A stretch of DNA of 5,491 bases from an uncultured Clostridia bacterium. Its GTDB lineage: Bacteria > Bacillota > Clostridia > Christensenellales > Borkfalkiaceae. A program made the position numbers and the translations under genes. The DNA lies in the NCBI GenBank assembly GCA_934230055.1, contig CAKQEE010000089.1, positions 1-5,491 of the forward strand. The letters are read 5' to 3'. Each line of letters begins with the position of its first letter. The stretch's first letter is position 1. Positions 1 through 5,491 of the stretch are shown in pieces. Below the pieces are notes generated by a model. The model was not told where the DNA came from and made no database searches. It worked only from the letters and a program-made list of their open reading frames with translations.

Positions 1-41
1 GTATACATCTGTTCTTTCGTCGTGGGTTTTGTATATTGCAT
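1..41 (-). CDS. Start of a further tail gene (13 codons, cut by window edge)
   Basis: ATG at 41 follows GGAG (50-47) with a five-base spacer, 15 bases after the nozzle stop. The visible residues are MQYTKPTTKEQMY. This is too short to identify. In podovirus modules the next gene is often an internal ejection protein, a further tail component or an unknown, so function is left open. The strong ribosome site makes it very likely to be a real gene of the same operon. Confidence 0.75.
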   Translation of the reverse strand, partial: MQYTKPTTKEQMY

Positions 42-46
42 AAATT

Positions 47-50
47 CTCC
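47..50 (-). promoter_or_regulatory. Ribosome binding site of the gene leaving the left edge
   Basis: GGAG, within AAAGGAG on the minus strand, lies five bases before ATG 41. It is the main evidence that a new gene begins here. Confidence 0.75.
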
Positions 51-56
51 TTTATA

Positions 57-1400
57 TTAAGACTCAAAGTATACGAAAGTGATTTTCTGCGGCTCGAAAC
101 CCTCTTGCGCGGAAGTAAAATCCAAGCGGAACCTTCTTGCCGAAATCCCGACGTTAAAGGAATTATACCCGTTTTTAAGGTCGAAGCTTTTAATTGCGGA
201 ATCGCCCCTTATTTTGATAACCCCTTCTCCGAGCGTTTTAACGGCAATCTTTACTATCGTTTTTCTTCCGCACGTGCCGAAATCATAATTCCCGCCGAGG
301 CGGTTAACCGAGGAAGGACCTCCGCCGATGCTTGCCGGCGCGCCGCCCTCTCCGTCGCTCGTTAATCCCGACGTAAGCTTATAAATCTTTTTTCCGTCTT
401 TATCCGTAGCGTAACCGCCCGTTCTTGAAAGCCCGTAATACTTCGGCAAAATAAATTCCTCTTCCGTTTCCGGGTCGTAAAGATACACGCCGTCGTTGTC
501 TTCTAAAAACGCTATGCACGCGAACGCGCCGAGCGCGGAAACCGCCTCGTCGTAATAAGTCACAAACCTGTCGCTTAGCTTAGACTTCGCCGCTTTAAGC
601 GTTTTTCCGTCGTAAACGTAAAGTCTCCCTTCCGAAATGAAAACGAGGTTTTTTCCGCAGCCCGCGCCGAAGCCTTCGTAAACGGAAAAGCTTTGGGTAC
701 TTTGCTTTTTGAGCGTCCATTCCGCAATATCGCCTTTCGGCGAAAGCACCAGAATACGCCTTCTGCACAAAATATAAAGCTCTTCTCCCACCGCTTGCAG
801 GGCAACTATATCTCCGTCGCTCCCGTCCGTCGTAATAATCCCCTCGTTTTCCGTGCCGATGGAAAAATTCAGGCAGTCGTACTCTTCCGAAAAATAAATT
901 TTTTTGCCGCTTGCTATAAAGAGCCTTCCGTCGCAAATCGCAAAGTCCGTTCCGAAAGGGATATCTACGGAGGTATTCTCTCTCGCCCCCGTTTCCGCGG
1001 AAACGTAAAGCAAACGCGCCCCTTCTTCGCCCGAAATTATGATTTTTTCTTCCCCGCAATCGGTTATCGGAATAACGAGCGGCTCTTTTGCAAAAGTCGC
1101 GTCCGTCGCTTTTAAAAACGAACGCTTCACATCCGAGCTTCCCTCTATTTCTTCCGTAAGGCACTCGTAAACGCAAAGGTCGCTGCAATATGCAAAAATC
1201 CGCCCGCCCGCAAAATAAGTTCTCGTTACGCTCACCCCGCTCGGGCAAGCGAACCCCGTTTCCTTATAACGGCAGGTTTTGTTGGCGGCGTTTTTCACTC
1301 TCTGGTCGGTAAAGGCTTTCGCGCTCGCGTCTACCGTAACGATAATTTCTTTCATAGAAATTTTCTTCGCCGCGGAAAAGTCGTAAACCTTTTTTTTCAT
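57..1400 (-). CDS. Tail nozzle/hub-like protein, beta-propeller type (putative)
   Basis: Predicted 447-residue beta-rich protein likely to form the distal ring of a short tail, comparable to T7 gp12 or P22 gp10. The N-terminal segment contains FTDQRVKNAANKTCRYKETG (30-49), resembling the entry segment of nozzle proteins. Residues about 60-325 are repeated short beta strands ending in motifs such as YFAGGRIFAYCSD, FAICDGRLFIASGKKIYFSE, DIVALQAVGEELYILCRRRI, LVFISEGRLYVYDGKTL and DNDGVYLYDPETEE. These are blade-like and fit a beta-propeller. The 'RLFIASGKKIYFSEEYDCLN' then 'GDIVALQAVGEELYIL' succession is the clearest nozzle-family resemblance. A Gly/Ser-rich linker (348-371) leads to a C-terminal beta-sandwich-like part (VKIAVKTLGEGVIKIRGD, ending KITFVYFES). 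Twelve cysteines are present, many for a phage tail protein. There is no signal peptide or enzyme motif. A host-derived propeller used as a receptor-binding part is a less likely alternative. Confidence 0.6.
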   Translation of the reverse strand: MKKKVYDFSAAKKISMKEIIVTVDASAKAFTDQRVKNAANKTCRYKETGFACPSGVSVTRTYFAGGRIFAYCSDLCVYECLTEEIEGSSDVKRSFLKATDATFAKEPLVIPITDCGEEKIIISGEEGARLLYVSAETGARENTSVDIPFGTDFAICDGRLFIASGKKIYFSEEYDCLNFSIGTENEGIITTDGSDGDIVALQAVGEELYILCRRRILVLSPKGDIAEWTLKKQSTQSFSVYEGFGAGCGKNLVFISEGRLYVYDGKTLKAAKSKLSDRFVTYYDEAVSALGAFACIAFLEDNDGVYLYDPETEEEFILPKYYGLSRTGGYATDKDGKKIYKLTSGLTSDGEGGAPASIGGGPSSVNRLGGNYDFGTCGRKTIVKIAVKTLGEGVIKIRGDSAIKSFDLKNGYNSFNVGISARRFRLDFTSAQEGFEPQKITFVYFES

Positions 1401-1957
1401 ATAAAGCACCTGCTCTTCGCGCGCGCGCATTTCGGAATAACCACGGCGGAAAGCCCGTCGCAAAATCTTTCTCTCCACATAACGGATTCGGCGTATCTTC
1501 CTTCCGCAAGGCAAATTTCGGCGGCAAGTCCGAAGGCAAGCACCGCCGCGGAAACGTTTTTTTCAAATTCGCCTATATCGTCGGTAAGCCCGTAAACAGG
1601 CGGCAAGTATTCGTAAACTACGGCGGAGGGAACGTTTCTCGGTACAACGTACTCCGAATGAATCGCAAAAAATTGCGAATTGCCCGCCTCGTCCAAAACC
1701 TCCCTTATTCTCGTCGCTTTTTCGGATAGGTCTGCGTAAAAAATTTTGCCATCTTTAACTTCGGGCGTTTCCTTCTTTATCATCGGCAAATAACTGCCCG
1801 CGATTTCGCAAAGAAGCACGTTCAGCAGCCTTACGCCCGAATTGATTTCGTTCATAACCCCCGTTCCGGCAGAGGCGCTTTCTCCCGATAAATATGCGGC
1901 TACCGTTTCCTTTCCCAAAAGCCCCGCCGCCGCGCAAATAATTTCTTTAACTTTCAT
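1397..1957 (-). CDS. Head-tail adaptor / connector protein (putative)
   Basis: Predicted 186-residue protein that would bind below the portal and join head to tail after packaging, the role of P22 gp4 and T7 gp11. The N-terminal half is helical (MKVKEIICAAAGLLG; later VMNEINSGVRLLNVLLCEIA). A middle beta part with YVVPRN and YEYLPPVYGL follows, then a C-terminal helix pair (FEKNVSAAVLAFGLAAEICL, then AEGRYAESVMWRERFCDGL). Recalled adaptor-type proteins of clostridial phages share this end, a helix with 'AAE-C/A-LAEG-EA--W' character. Length, all-soluble composition and position between capsid and nozzle fit. Direct sequence similarity to characterised adaptors is weak to my eye, so the call rests largely on context. 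Its TGA stop overlaps the next ATG by four bases, so translation of the two is probably coupled. Confidence 0.55.
   Translation of the reverse strand: MKVKEIICAAAGLLGKETVAAYLSGESASAGTGVMNEINSGVRLLNVLLCEIAGSYLPMIKKETPEVKDGKIFYADLSEKATRIREVLDEAGNSQFFAIHSEYVVPRNVPSAVVYEYLPPVYGLTDDIGEFEKNVSAAVLAFGLAAEICLAEGRYAESVMWRERFCDGLSAVVIPKCARAKSRCFI
1407..1411 (-). promoter_or_regulatory. Ribosome binding site AGGTG and ATGA stop-start overlap
   Basis: AGGTG sits six bases before ATG 1400, inside the end of the adaptor gene. The bases ATGA at 1400-1397 hold both the start of the nozzle gene and the TGA of the adaptor gene. This decides the nozzle start over the upstream in-frame ATGs at 1430 and 1514, which have no good site. 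Confidence 0.8.
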
Positions 1958-1961
1958 TTTT

Positions 1962-1967
1962 CCTCCC
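1962..1967 (-). promoter_or_regulatory. Ribosome binding site GGGAGG that fixes the adaptor start
   Basis: GGGAGG on the minus strand lies four bases before ATG 1957. The same frame stays open upstream to a GTG at 2089, but that longer version would translate the GC-rich hairpin and has no comparable site, so 1957 is chosen. Confidence 0.85.
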
Positions 1968-1991
1968 AAAATAAAACGTAATATACTTAAA

Positions 1992-2025
1992 CGGCGCGCC
2001 GCGCATAACACCGCGCGGCGCGCCG
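1992..2025 (-). terminator. Terminator-like perfect 13-bp GC-rich hairpin between capsid and tail genes
   Basis: The arm CGGCGCGCCGCGC (1992-2004) pairs without mismatch with GCGCGGCGCGCCG (2013-2025) around the eight-base loop 2005-2012. All 13 pairs are G-C. In the direction of transcription the stem is preceded by a purine-rich run with AAAA and followed by TTTAAGTATATT, a broken rather than continuous T-run. It could be a leaky intrinsic terminator that reduces read-through from capsid to tail genes, or an RNase-blocking structure protecting the capsid mRNA 3' end. Each arm contains GGCGCGCC, itself a palindrome, so alternative folds exist. The hairpin ends 24 bases before the adaptor ribosome site. 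Confidence 0.5.
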
Positions 2026-2141
2026 CAAATCCTTTTCCCCTTTTATCTTTTCTTTCTCGCCCGAACTTTTCCGGATATTCGCTTTTCACGCTTTTTCACG
2101 CAAGCCGCCCGAATTTCCGCATAAACAGCCGTACGGATAGT

Positions 2142-2192
2142 CGCGTAAATTACGCAAAAAGCGCGTAAATCGGGCGCGAAATTTCGGAATTC
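2142..2192. repeat. Cluster of short palindromes and a 9-base direct repeat
   Basis: GCGTAAATTACGC (2143-2155) is a 6-bp inverted repeat around a single central base. The 9-mer CGCGTAAAT occurs at 2142-2150 and again at 2162-2170, exactly 20 bases apart. CGAAATTTCG (2177-2186) is a perfect 10-bp palindrome, followed at once by GAATTC (2187-2192). The two CGCGTAAAT copies have the spacing of about two helical turns expected of tandem protein sites, but no regulator is known and these are short matches. Confidence 0.3.
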
Positions 2193-2193
2193 G

Positions 2194-3369
2194 TTAAATC
2201 TCGGTAATCCCCTCGATTCTGCCCTGCGCGTAGGGGCGGTCGCAAATGAGTTCCGCGTATTTAACGAGAGTTGCGGTATAAACGGGTTTGCCCGCCACCT
2301 GACGGAGTATCTTTCCGTCGTCGCCCGCAAGCCACTGCCAGTCGCAAAGCTGATGCAAGGTAAAGTCGTTCGTGTTCAAAAGGTACATGGTACCGGGCTG
2401 GCAGAACCTGTCCGCAACCACGGGTATGCCGTTGTACGTCATAGCTTTGTAACCGCCCGCAAGCTCGGTCGTCTCCACGAATCTTTTGCTTGCCGTAAGC
2501 AGCTTTTGCAAAGCTCTTCTTACGCCCCAAGAGCAGATGATAAAGTTTACGGGCGCACCGCCGCTTTCTTCTATCACGTCGAGAGCGGTTTGAATTGCAA
2601 CCTCGGTAAGGTTACCCGTGGAATTTTTCATATACGGAGTAAGCCAAGGGCTTGTAGATCTCGAAACGCCGTATAAGCTTCCGCTCGAAGAGAAAATCGC
2701 ACCGAGGCCGGTAATTTCGTTGTTGTAAGAACCTTTAAGGTTAATAAAGCAACCGGTGGTAACGGTGGTGTTGTTCACCGTCGCGGCGGTGGAAATCTTA
2801 ATAGCCTTGTTCCCTCTGTCAACGTAAGAAATCACGCCGCCGGGGACGGCTTCGAGAATATCTCCGTCCGCGTCTCTTATTTCTATTTCCATTCCGAGGT
2901 CTACGCCCGCAACGCTGTCGAGGGTGATGACTTCGGAGTTGACCGATTTTACGGTAGCTATCTTGCCGCTTCCGTCGCCGAACAACATTCTGCCGAGGTT
3001 GAACGAAGAAGCGCGCACGAGTCCCGCCATTTCCGCGTTAAGAAGGTTTACGAACGCGCCCGCGTTGTTTTCGGAAGCCCTTATCGCCTTATCGGAAATT
3101 TCTATCGTTCCGTAAAGGTTTTTCAAGGTAGCGGTAAATTGCGCGTAGTTATTTCCCTTTGCCGCGGGCAGCGCGCCGTCCTCCGAACCCGCGCCTATAC
3201 CGCCGTTTATGCCGTAAATCGCAAGTTTTTTAACGTCCTTACCCCAAACGTTGTCGGTAGACTGTTTAATTTTCGCAAGAAAAGGGTTAGCCTGTCCGAG
3301 CTGTTCGGAAACGGCGTCGAGATAATAAGTTTTAAGCGCGTTATCCGCATTAGTCAAAGTAATTGCCAT
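2194..3369 (-). CDS. Phage major capsid protein, HK97 fold (putative)
   Basis: Predicted 391-residue shell subunit. It starts at ATG 3369 with a strong AAAGGAG ribosome site six bases upstream, fitting high expression. The N-terminus (DNALKTYYLDAVSEQLGQAN) and the stretch near 87-130 (GTIEISDKAIRASENNAGAF, then LNAEMAGLVRASSFNLGRML) fit the N-arm, E-loop and spine-helix pattern of HK97-fold capsid proteins in Gram-positive phages. FGDGSG at 130-135 leads into a beta-rich section (about 137-215: VKSVNSEVITLDSV, GVISYVDRGNKAIKIS) that looks like an inserted accessory domain. The C-terminal part (YNGIPVVADRFCQPGTMYLL, then DFTLHQLCDWQWL and DGKILRQVAGKPVYTATL) matches the usual P-domain return with a substrate-loop-like end. 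No protease gene or N-terminal cleavage signal is visible, so maturation cleavage is undetermined. Exact family not assigned; an SU10-like or P22-like subgroup is possible. Confidence 0.85.
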   Translation of the reverse strand: MAITLTNADNALKTYYLDAVSEQLGQANPFLAKIKQSTDNVWGKDVKKLAIYGINGGIGAGSEDGALPAAKGNNYAQFTATLKNLYGTIEISDKAIRASENNAGAFVNLLNAEMAGLVRASSFNLGRMLFGDGSGKIATVKSVNSEVITLDSVAGVDLGMEIEIRDADGDILEAVPGGVISYVDRGNKAIKISTAATVNNTTVTTGCFINLKGSYNNEITGLGAIFSSSGSLYGVSRSTSPWLTPYMKNSTGNLTEVAIQTALDVIEESGGAPVNFIICSWGVRRALQKLLTASKRFVETTELAGGYKAMTYNGIPVVADRFCQPGTMYLLNTNDFTLHQLCDWQWLAGDDGKILRQVAGKPVYTATLVKYAELICDRPYAQGRIEGITEI

Positions 3370-3568
3370 AAATTTCTCCTTTAATTGAATAGTTTTAATA
3401 TTTGTTTGTTACTCCGAGTTTTGTTGATTTTCCCCCGCCCGCAAAGTATTTTCCCCTATCGTCGTTGTGAGCCTTGCTTCTTGCCCTACTTCCGAAGAAT
3501 CTCTTTCCCCGTCAAAACATAACTCAATCGGAATAACAAACTTTTGCCGCGAAACGAAAGTTTCGCTT
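3370..3568 (-). other. 199-base gap between scaffold and capsid genes
   Basis: No gene with a recognised start codon and ribosome site fits here. The gap holds a 7-bp hairpin at 3549-3566 just after the scaffold stop, and an A+T-rich stretch (about 3372-3410) leading into the capsid ribosome site AAAGGAG (3382-3376, six bases before the ATG). One minus-strand frame is open without a stop from 3570 down to the TAA at 3411-3409 but has no ATG or GTG, and its only TTG lies near the end. A second frame is also open over its lower half. A promoter for the capsid gene could lie in the A+T-rich part, but I cannot point to a convincing -35/-10 pair. Confidence 0.6.
3549..3566. repeat. 7-bp hairpin after the scaffold stop, four-base loop
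   Basis: The arms GCGAAAC (3549-3555) and GTTTCGC (3560-3566) are perfectly complementary. On the plus strand the loop is GAAA, a GNRA-type tetraloop, and TTTT follows directly, so it resembles a small plus-strand terminator. On the minus strand, where the genes lie, the loop is TTTC and no T-run follows; there it could act as an RNA stabiliser or processing signal. With seven pairs (four G-C, three A-T) it is weak, and chance occurrence is possible. Confidence 0.35.
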
Positions 3569-4216
3569 TTATACGTTACCGAAGGAGTCGCGGAAAAGTC
3601 TGCCCGCTTCCTCCACCGTTTTCGGGCGGGAACGCGGCGTTTTAAGGCTCGCCCCCGCTCCTTCCATCAATATCGCTCCCGTCTTTTTTTGCAGAACGCT
3701 TTCCAAATATTCTTTCAGAACGTCCTCCCTCTCTTTTGCGGAGATAACTCTTGCGGGAGCGTTTTCTTCGCCTTTTTCCTTGTTTCCGCCATCTCCATTC
3801 GCCTGCCCGGAATCCTTTTTTAATAAATCGGGTTGTTCCGCGCCGTTTGCCGCTTTTTCGAAAGTTTCGGGAACGATTTTTCGGATAGATTCGTCAAAGC
3901 CCGCCGCTTTCCCCTCTTCGTACGCGACTTTTTCCTCCGCGCCCGTAGCTGTTTCCGCCGCCGCCTTAACCGCCGTTTTCTCCGTTTCTTCCGTCTCGGC
4001 TTTATTCGCCGCTTTCGTTACCTCTTCCAACTCTTTAAGTCGCTGACAGCGTCTGGTAAATTCAGCTTGCAAAGAGTTGTAAGCGGATAAAAGCGACTCC
4101 GCGTTTTTAAACTTTCCGTATGAGACCTCTTCGCCTCTTGCACCGCTATCCTTCTCCGCCTCCGCGGCTTGCGCTTTTACGAAATCGGTTTGTTCAATGT
4201 TAAGTTTTTCCGTCAT
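3569..4216 (-). CDS. Capsid scaffolding protein (putative)
   Basis: Predicted 215-residue internal scaffold that guides capsid-protein assembly and is lost on maturation. It starts at ATG 4216, with a GGGAG Shine-Dalgarno site five bases upstream. The sequence is highly charged, rich in Ala, Glu and Lys, and has no membrane segment. A conserved-looking helix near residues 33-64 (YGKFKNAESLLSAYNSLQ, continuing into EFTRRCQRLKELEE) matches the pattern of putative scaffolds in Gram-positive phages. Next is a low-complexity Ala/Glu/Thr/Lys stretch (about 65-105), a disordered Gly/Asn/Glu-rich stretch (about 125-155), and a C-terminal amphipathic helix (VISAKEREDVLKEYLESVLQ). Scaffolds of this kind usually bind the capsid protein through a basic C-terminal helix; here the end is mildly basic (TPRSRPKTVEE, then RLFRDSFGNV). 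Its place between portal and capsid genes supports the call. An open +1 frame continues past the stop; see findings. Confidence 0.78.
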   Translation of the reverse strand: MTEKLNIEQTDFVKAQAAEAEKDSGARGEEVSYGKFKNAESLLSAYNSLQAEFTRRCQRLKELEEVTKAANKAETEETEKTAVKAAAETATGAEEKVAYEEGKAAGFDESIRKIVPETFEKAANGAEQPDLLKKDSGQANGDGGNKEKGEENAPARVISAKEREDVLKEYLESVLQKKTGAILMEGAGASLKTPRSRPKTVEEAGRLFRDSFGNV

Positions 4217-4230
4217 GATTTCTCCCTTAT

Positions 4231-5491
4231 TTACTTTTTCGCGGCGGAATAAGCGGAAACTTCCGCTTCTTTTCTCTCCGCGCGTTCCTTATGAAGCCTT
4301 ATATGCGCGTAAATTCTCGCCCGCGCGCTTTCCGAAAGGTCGTCGTATTCGGACAAAACGTATCGCACGTGTTCCGCTACGTGAACGGCGTCGTCGTCCA
4401 CCTCGTCTATCGCGACCTCTTTTTTTATCAACGCCTTATTTTCTTTCTGCGCCTTTTCTTCGTGAAGCCTCGGTATACCCTTTTCCCCGTCGAGGTCTTT
4501 ATACCCCAAAAGCGCAAGCACCTTTTCGCGCGTGGCAGGTCTTATCCTGCCGTTGTCGTCCGCCAAAAGCCCGCTGTCGTACAGTTTCAGTACGGTATCC
4601 TTTTTCGCGCTTTGCGAATACAAAAGCTCGTTTTCGTTCTCTAAATACACGTCGTCGGAAGAAAGAGCTTTTCCGTCCGCATAAGCCACCTTCGTGCGGA
4701 AAAGCTTGTCTTTATACTTAATTCTCCTGAGTCCCGCGGAAAATTGCGCGTAAAGTCTTACTATAAACCTTGCTATTTCAAGATAGCTTTTCCTTATTTC
4801 CTCCGCGGGTAGAAGTAACCTTTCGTTATCCTGTTCAACGAGAATCTCCAAAGCGTTACCGCTCGATAAAAGCGCGCTTCTTGCCGAAGCGGAAACATCC
4901 GAAACGCCGCTTATCAACACGAATTCGTTTAAAAGCTTTTCCTCCTCGTCCTTAAAGTCGGTCGGCATGGAAAGCTCATTCATCATTTCGGGCGCGCTCG
5001 TGCCTTGGCGGTACACGAGGATTTTTCCGGGAGGAATTCCCTCTCTTTCCAAATCCTCCACGTCTACGGAACCGTCCTCTACAGTCATAACGCCCATAGA
5101 AAGCCTGTTGATAAACTCGTGCTTGCGGTTTTTCACGGCGTTGTAGGCGCGCTGAACGGGTATAAGCCTTTCAATCACGCTCGTGCCGAAAAAGTTCCCC
5201 GCGGAAGCTATTCCGTCTTGCTTAACGAAAGGGAAAGTACGCGTTTTGCCCGCGCCGTTCATAAACGGAAGTTCTCCGTAATAAAGCAGCTTGCCGCCCG
5301 CAACGGTTATCACCCTGCCGTTAGGAAACTCCGCGGAAGGTCTTTCGTACTTTTCTATCACGACCGCGGAATCCGCAAGGCTCGTACCCTCTTTCACGCT
5401 CGTCCCGAGTGCGGGAAGCACCGCGCTATCGCTCTCGTTGCAAACCGTGCCGGAATACCCGTTCGCCGCGGAACCCGCGCCCGCCGTACCC
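4231..5491 (-). CDS. Phage portal protein, P22-like podovirus type (N-terminal part cut off by window edge)
   Basis: The portal forms the ring at one capsid vertex through which DNA is packaged and ejected, and on which the scaffold and tail connector assemble. The frame is open to the right edge, showing 419 residues and a TAA stop; the true start lies outside. A GTG at 5421 lies inside the open frame and is not taken as the start. Visible family-like signals, numbered from the edge, are: YERPSAEFPNGR near 48-59 followed by a short beta stretch (GGKLLYYGELPF); the stem-like segment FFGTSVIERLIPVQRAYN near 100-117; an EGIPPGKILVYRQGT turn near 150-164; and a C-terminal acidic/histidine-rich helical part (DDDAVHVAEHVRYVL, then IYAHIRLHKERAE). 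This pattern is known from P22-type and related podovirus portals. The assignment comes from recalled motifs, not a search. It lies 14 bases upstream of the scaffold gene, as expected for a head operon. Confidence 0.88.
   Translation of the reverse strand, partial: GTAGAGSAANGYSGTVCNESDSAVLPALGTSVKEGTSLADSAVVIEKYERPSAEFPNGRVITVAGGKLLYYGELPFMNGAGKTRTFPFVKQDGIASAGNFFGTSVIERLIPVQRAYNAVKNRKHEFINRLSMGVMTVEDGSVDVEDLEREGIPPGKILVYRQGTSAPEMMNELSMPTDFKDEEEKLLNEFVLISGVSDVSASARSALLSSGNALEILVEQDNERLLLPAEEIRKSYLEIARFIVRLYAQFSAGLRRIKYKDKLFRTKVAYADGKALSSDDVYLENENELLYSQSAKKDTVLKLYDSGLLADDNGRIRPATREKVLALLGYKDLDGEKGIPRLHEEKAQKENKALIKKEVAIDEVDDDAVHVAEHVRYVLSEYDDLSESARARIYAHIRLHKERAERKEAEVSAYSAAKK

Larger units (their letters stand above)
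1958..2193 (-). other. 236-base structured gap between capsid and adaptor genes
   Basis: No supported gene. In transcription order it holds a cluster of short palindromes and repeats (2142-2192), two 9-base direct repeats TTTTCACGC on the plus strand (2083-2091 and 2093-2101, ten bases apart), a minus-strand polypurine run (2058-2030, one interruption), the GC-rich hairpin 1992-2025, and the adaptor ribosome site. Several minus-strand frames are open for 30-50 codons, but none has an ATG with a ribosome site in front. It is the longest gap in an otherwise tight operon, and its density of symmetric elements suggests regulation or RNA processing; the mechanism is not visible. Confidence 0.55.

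Noticed and set aside
1401..1514. Longer nozzle gene starting at 1514 or 1430
   Set aside because: Neither start has a good ribosome site and the added residues are Arg-rich, as expected of an out-of-frame reading of the adaptor gene.
1947..2006. Nineteen-codon minus-strand ORF beginning at the base of the hairpin loop and ending inside the adaptor start (possible leader peptide)
   Set aside because: The only purine-rich ribosome-like site lies more than 20 bases before its ATG, on the far side of the stem, and the ORF simply overlaps the adaptor's own ribosome site and start. No regulatory codon run is present.
1958..2089. Upstream extension of the adaptor gene to a GTG at 2089
   Set aside because: It would encode a highly basic peptide across the GC hairpin and lacks a proper ribosome site; the GGGAGG site points to 1957.
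2043..2330. 95-codon minus-strand ORF spanning the capsid end and the following gap
   Set aside because: It begins inside the capsid gene in another frame with no ribosome site; the part beyond the capsid stop is basic and has no internal ATG.
4197..4721. Long plus-strand ORFs opposite the portal, scaffold, capsid and nozzle genes
   Set aside because: All are Arg/Pro/Phe-rich antisense readings of stronger minus-strand genes, without ribosome sites or recognisable domains.
1..5491. tRNA, CRISPR array, insertion sequence, attachment site or defence system
   Set aside because: I looked for cloverleaf-type sequence, spaced repeats, terminal inverted repeats, transposase or integrase motifs and enzyme motifs, and saw none.

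Overview
The window is a phage (or prophage) virion-structure module. Every credible gene lies on the minus strand, so transcription runs from high to low coordinates: portal protein (3' part only), scaffolding protein, major capsid protein, a small head-tail adaptor candidate, a beta-rich tail nozzle/hub-like protein, and the first 13 codons of another gene leaving the left edge. This is the usual virion gene order of a short-tailed phage with a P22- or T7-like connector (portal, scaffold, capsid, adaptor, nozzle). No tail tube, sheath or tape-measure gene is visible.

Host clues are indirect. Every start except the cut-off portal's has a clear purine-rich Shine-Dalgarno site (GGAG, GGGAG, GGGAGG or AGGTG) 4-6 bases upstream. 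Codons mix A/T-rich ones (AAA, GAA, TTT) with many ending in CG (GCG, TCG, ACG, CCG). I infer a Gram-positive host, probably an uncultured gut clostridium. The window does not prove this and cannot separate a free phage from a prophage.

Layout, in transcription order: portal fragment 5491-4231; 14-base gap; scaffold 4216-3569; 199-base gap (3568-3370) with a 7-bp hairpin and an open reading stretch lacking a start codon; capsid 3369-2194; 236-base gap (2193-1958) with clustered palindromes, a polypurine run and a perfect 13-bp GC-rich hairpin; adaptor candidate 1957-1397; nozzle candidate 1400-57, coupled to the adaptor by a 4-base ATGA overlap; 15-base gap; start of the next gene at 41.

How the genes would work together: the portal ring nucleates the procapsid, the scaffold directs capsid-protein assembly and then leaves, the adaptor extends the portal after packaging, and the nozzle closes the short tail. 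The hairpin between capsid and adaptor could lower expression of the connector and tail genes relative to the capsid protein, which is needed in far more copies. I see no defence, CRISPR, tRNA, insertion-sequence or novel enzymatic system. The points most worth checking are the two structured gaps and the divergent connector proteins.
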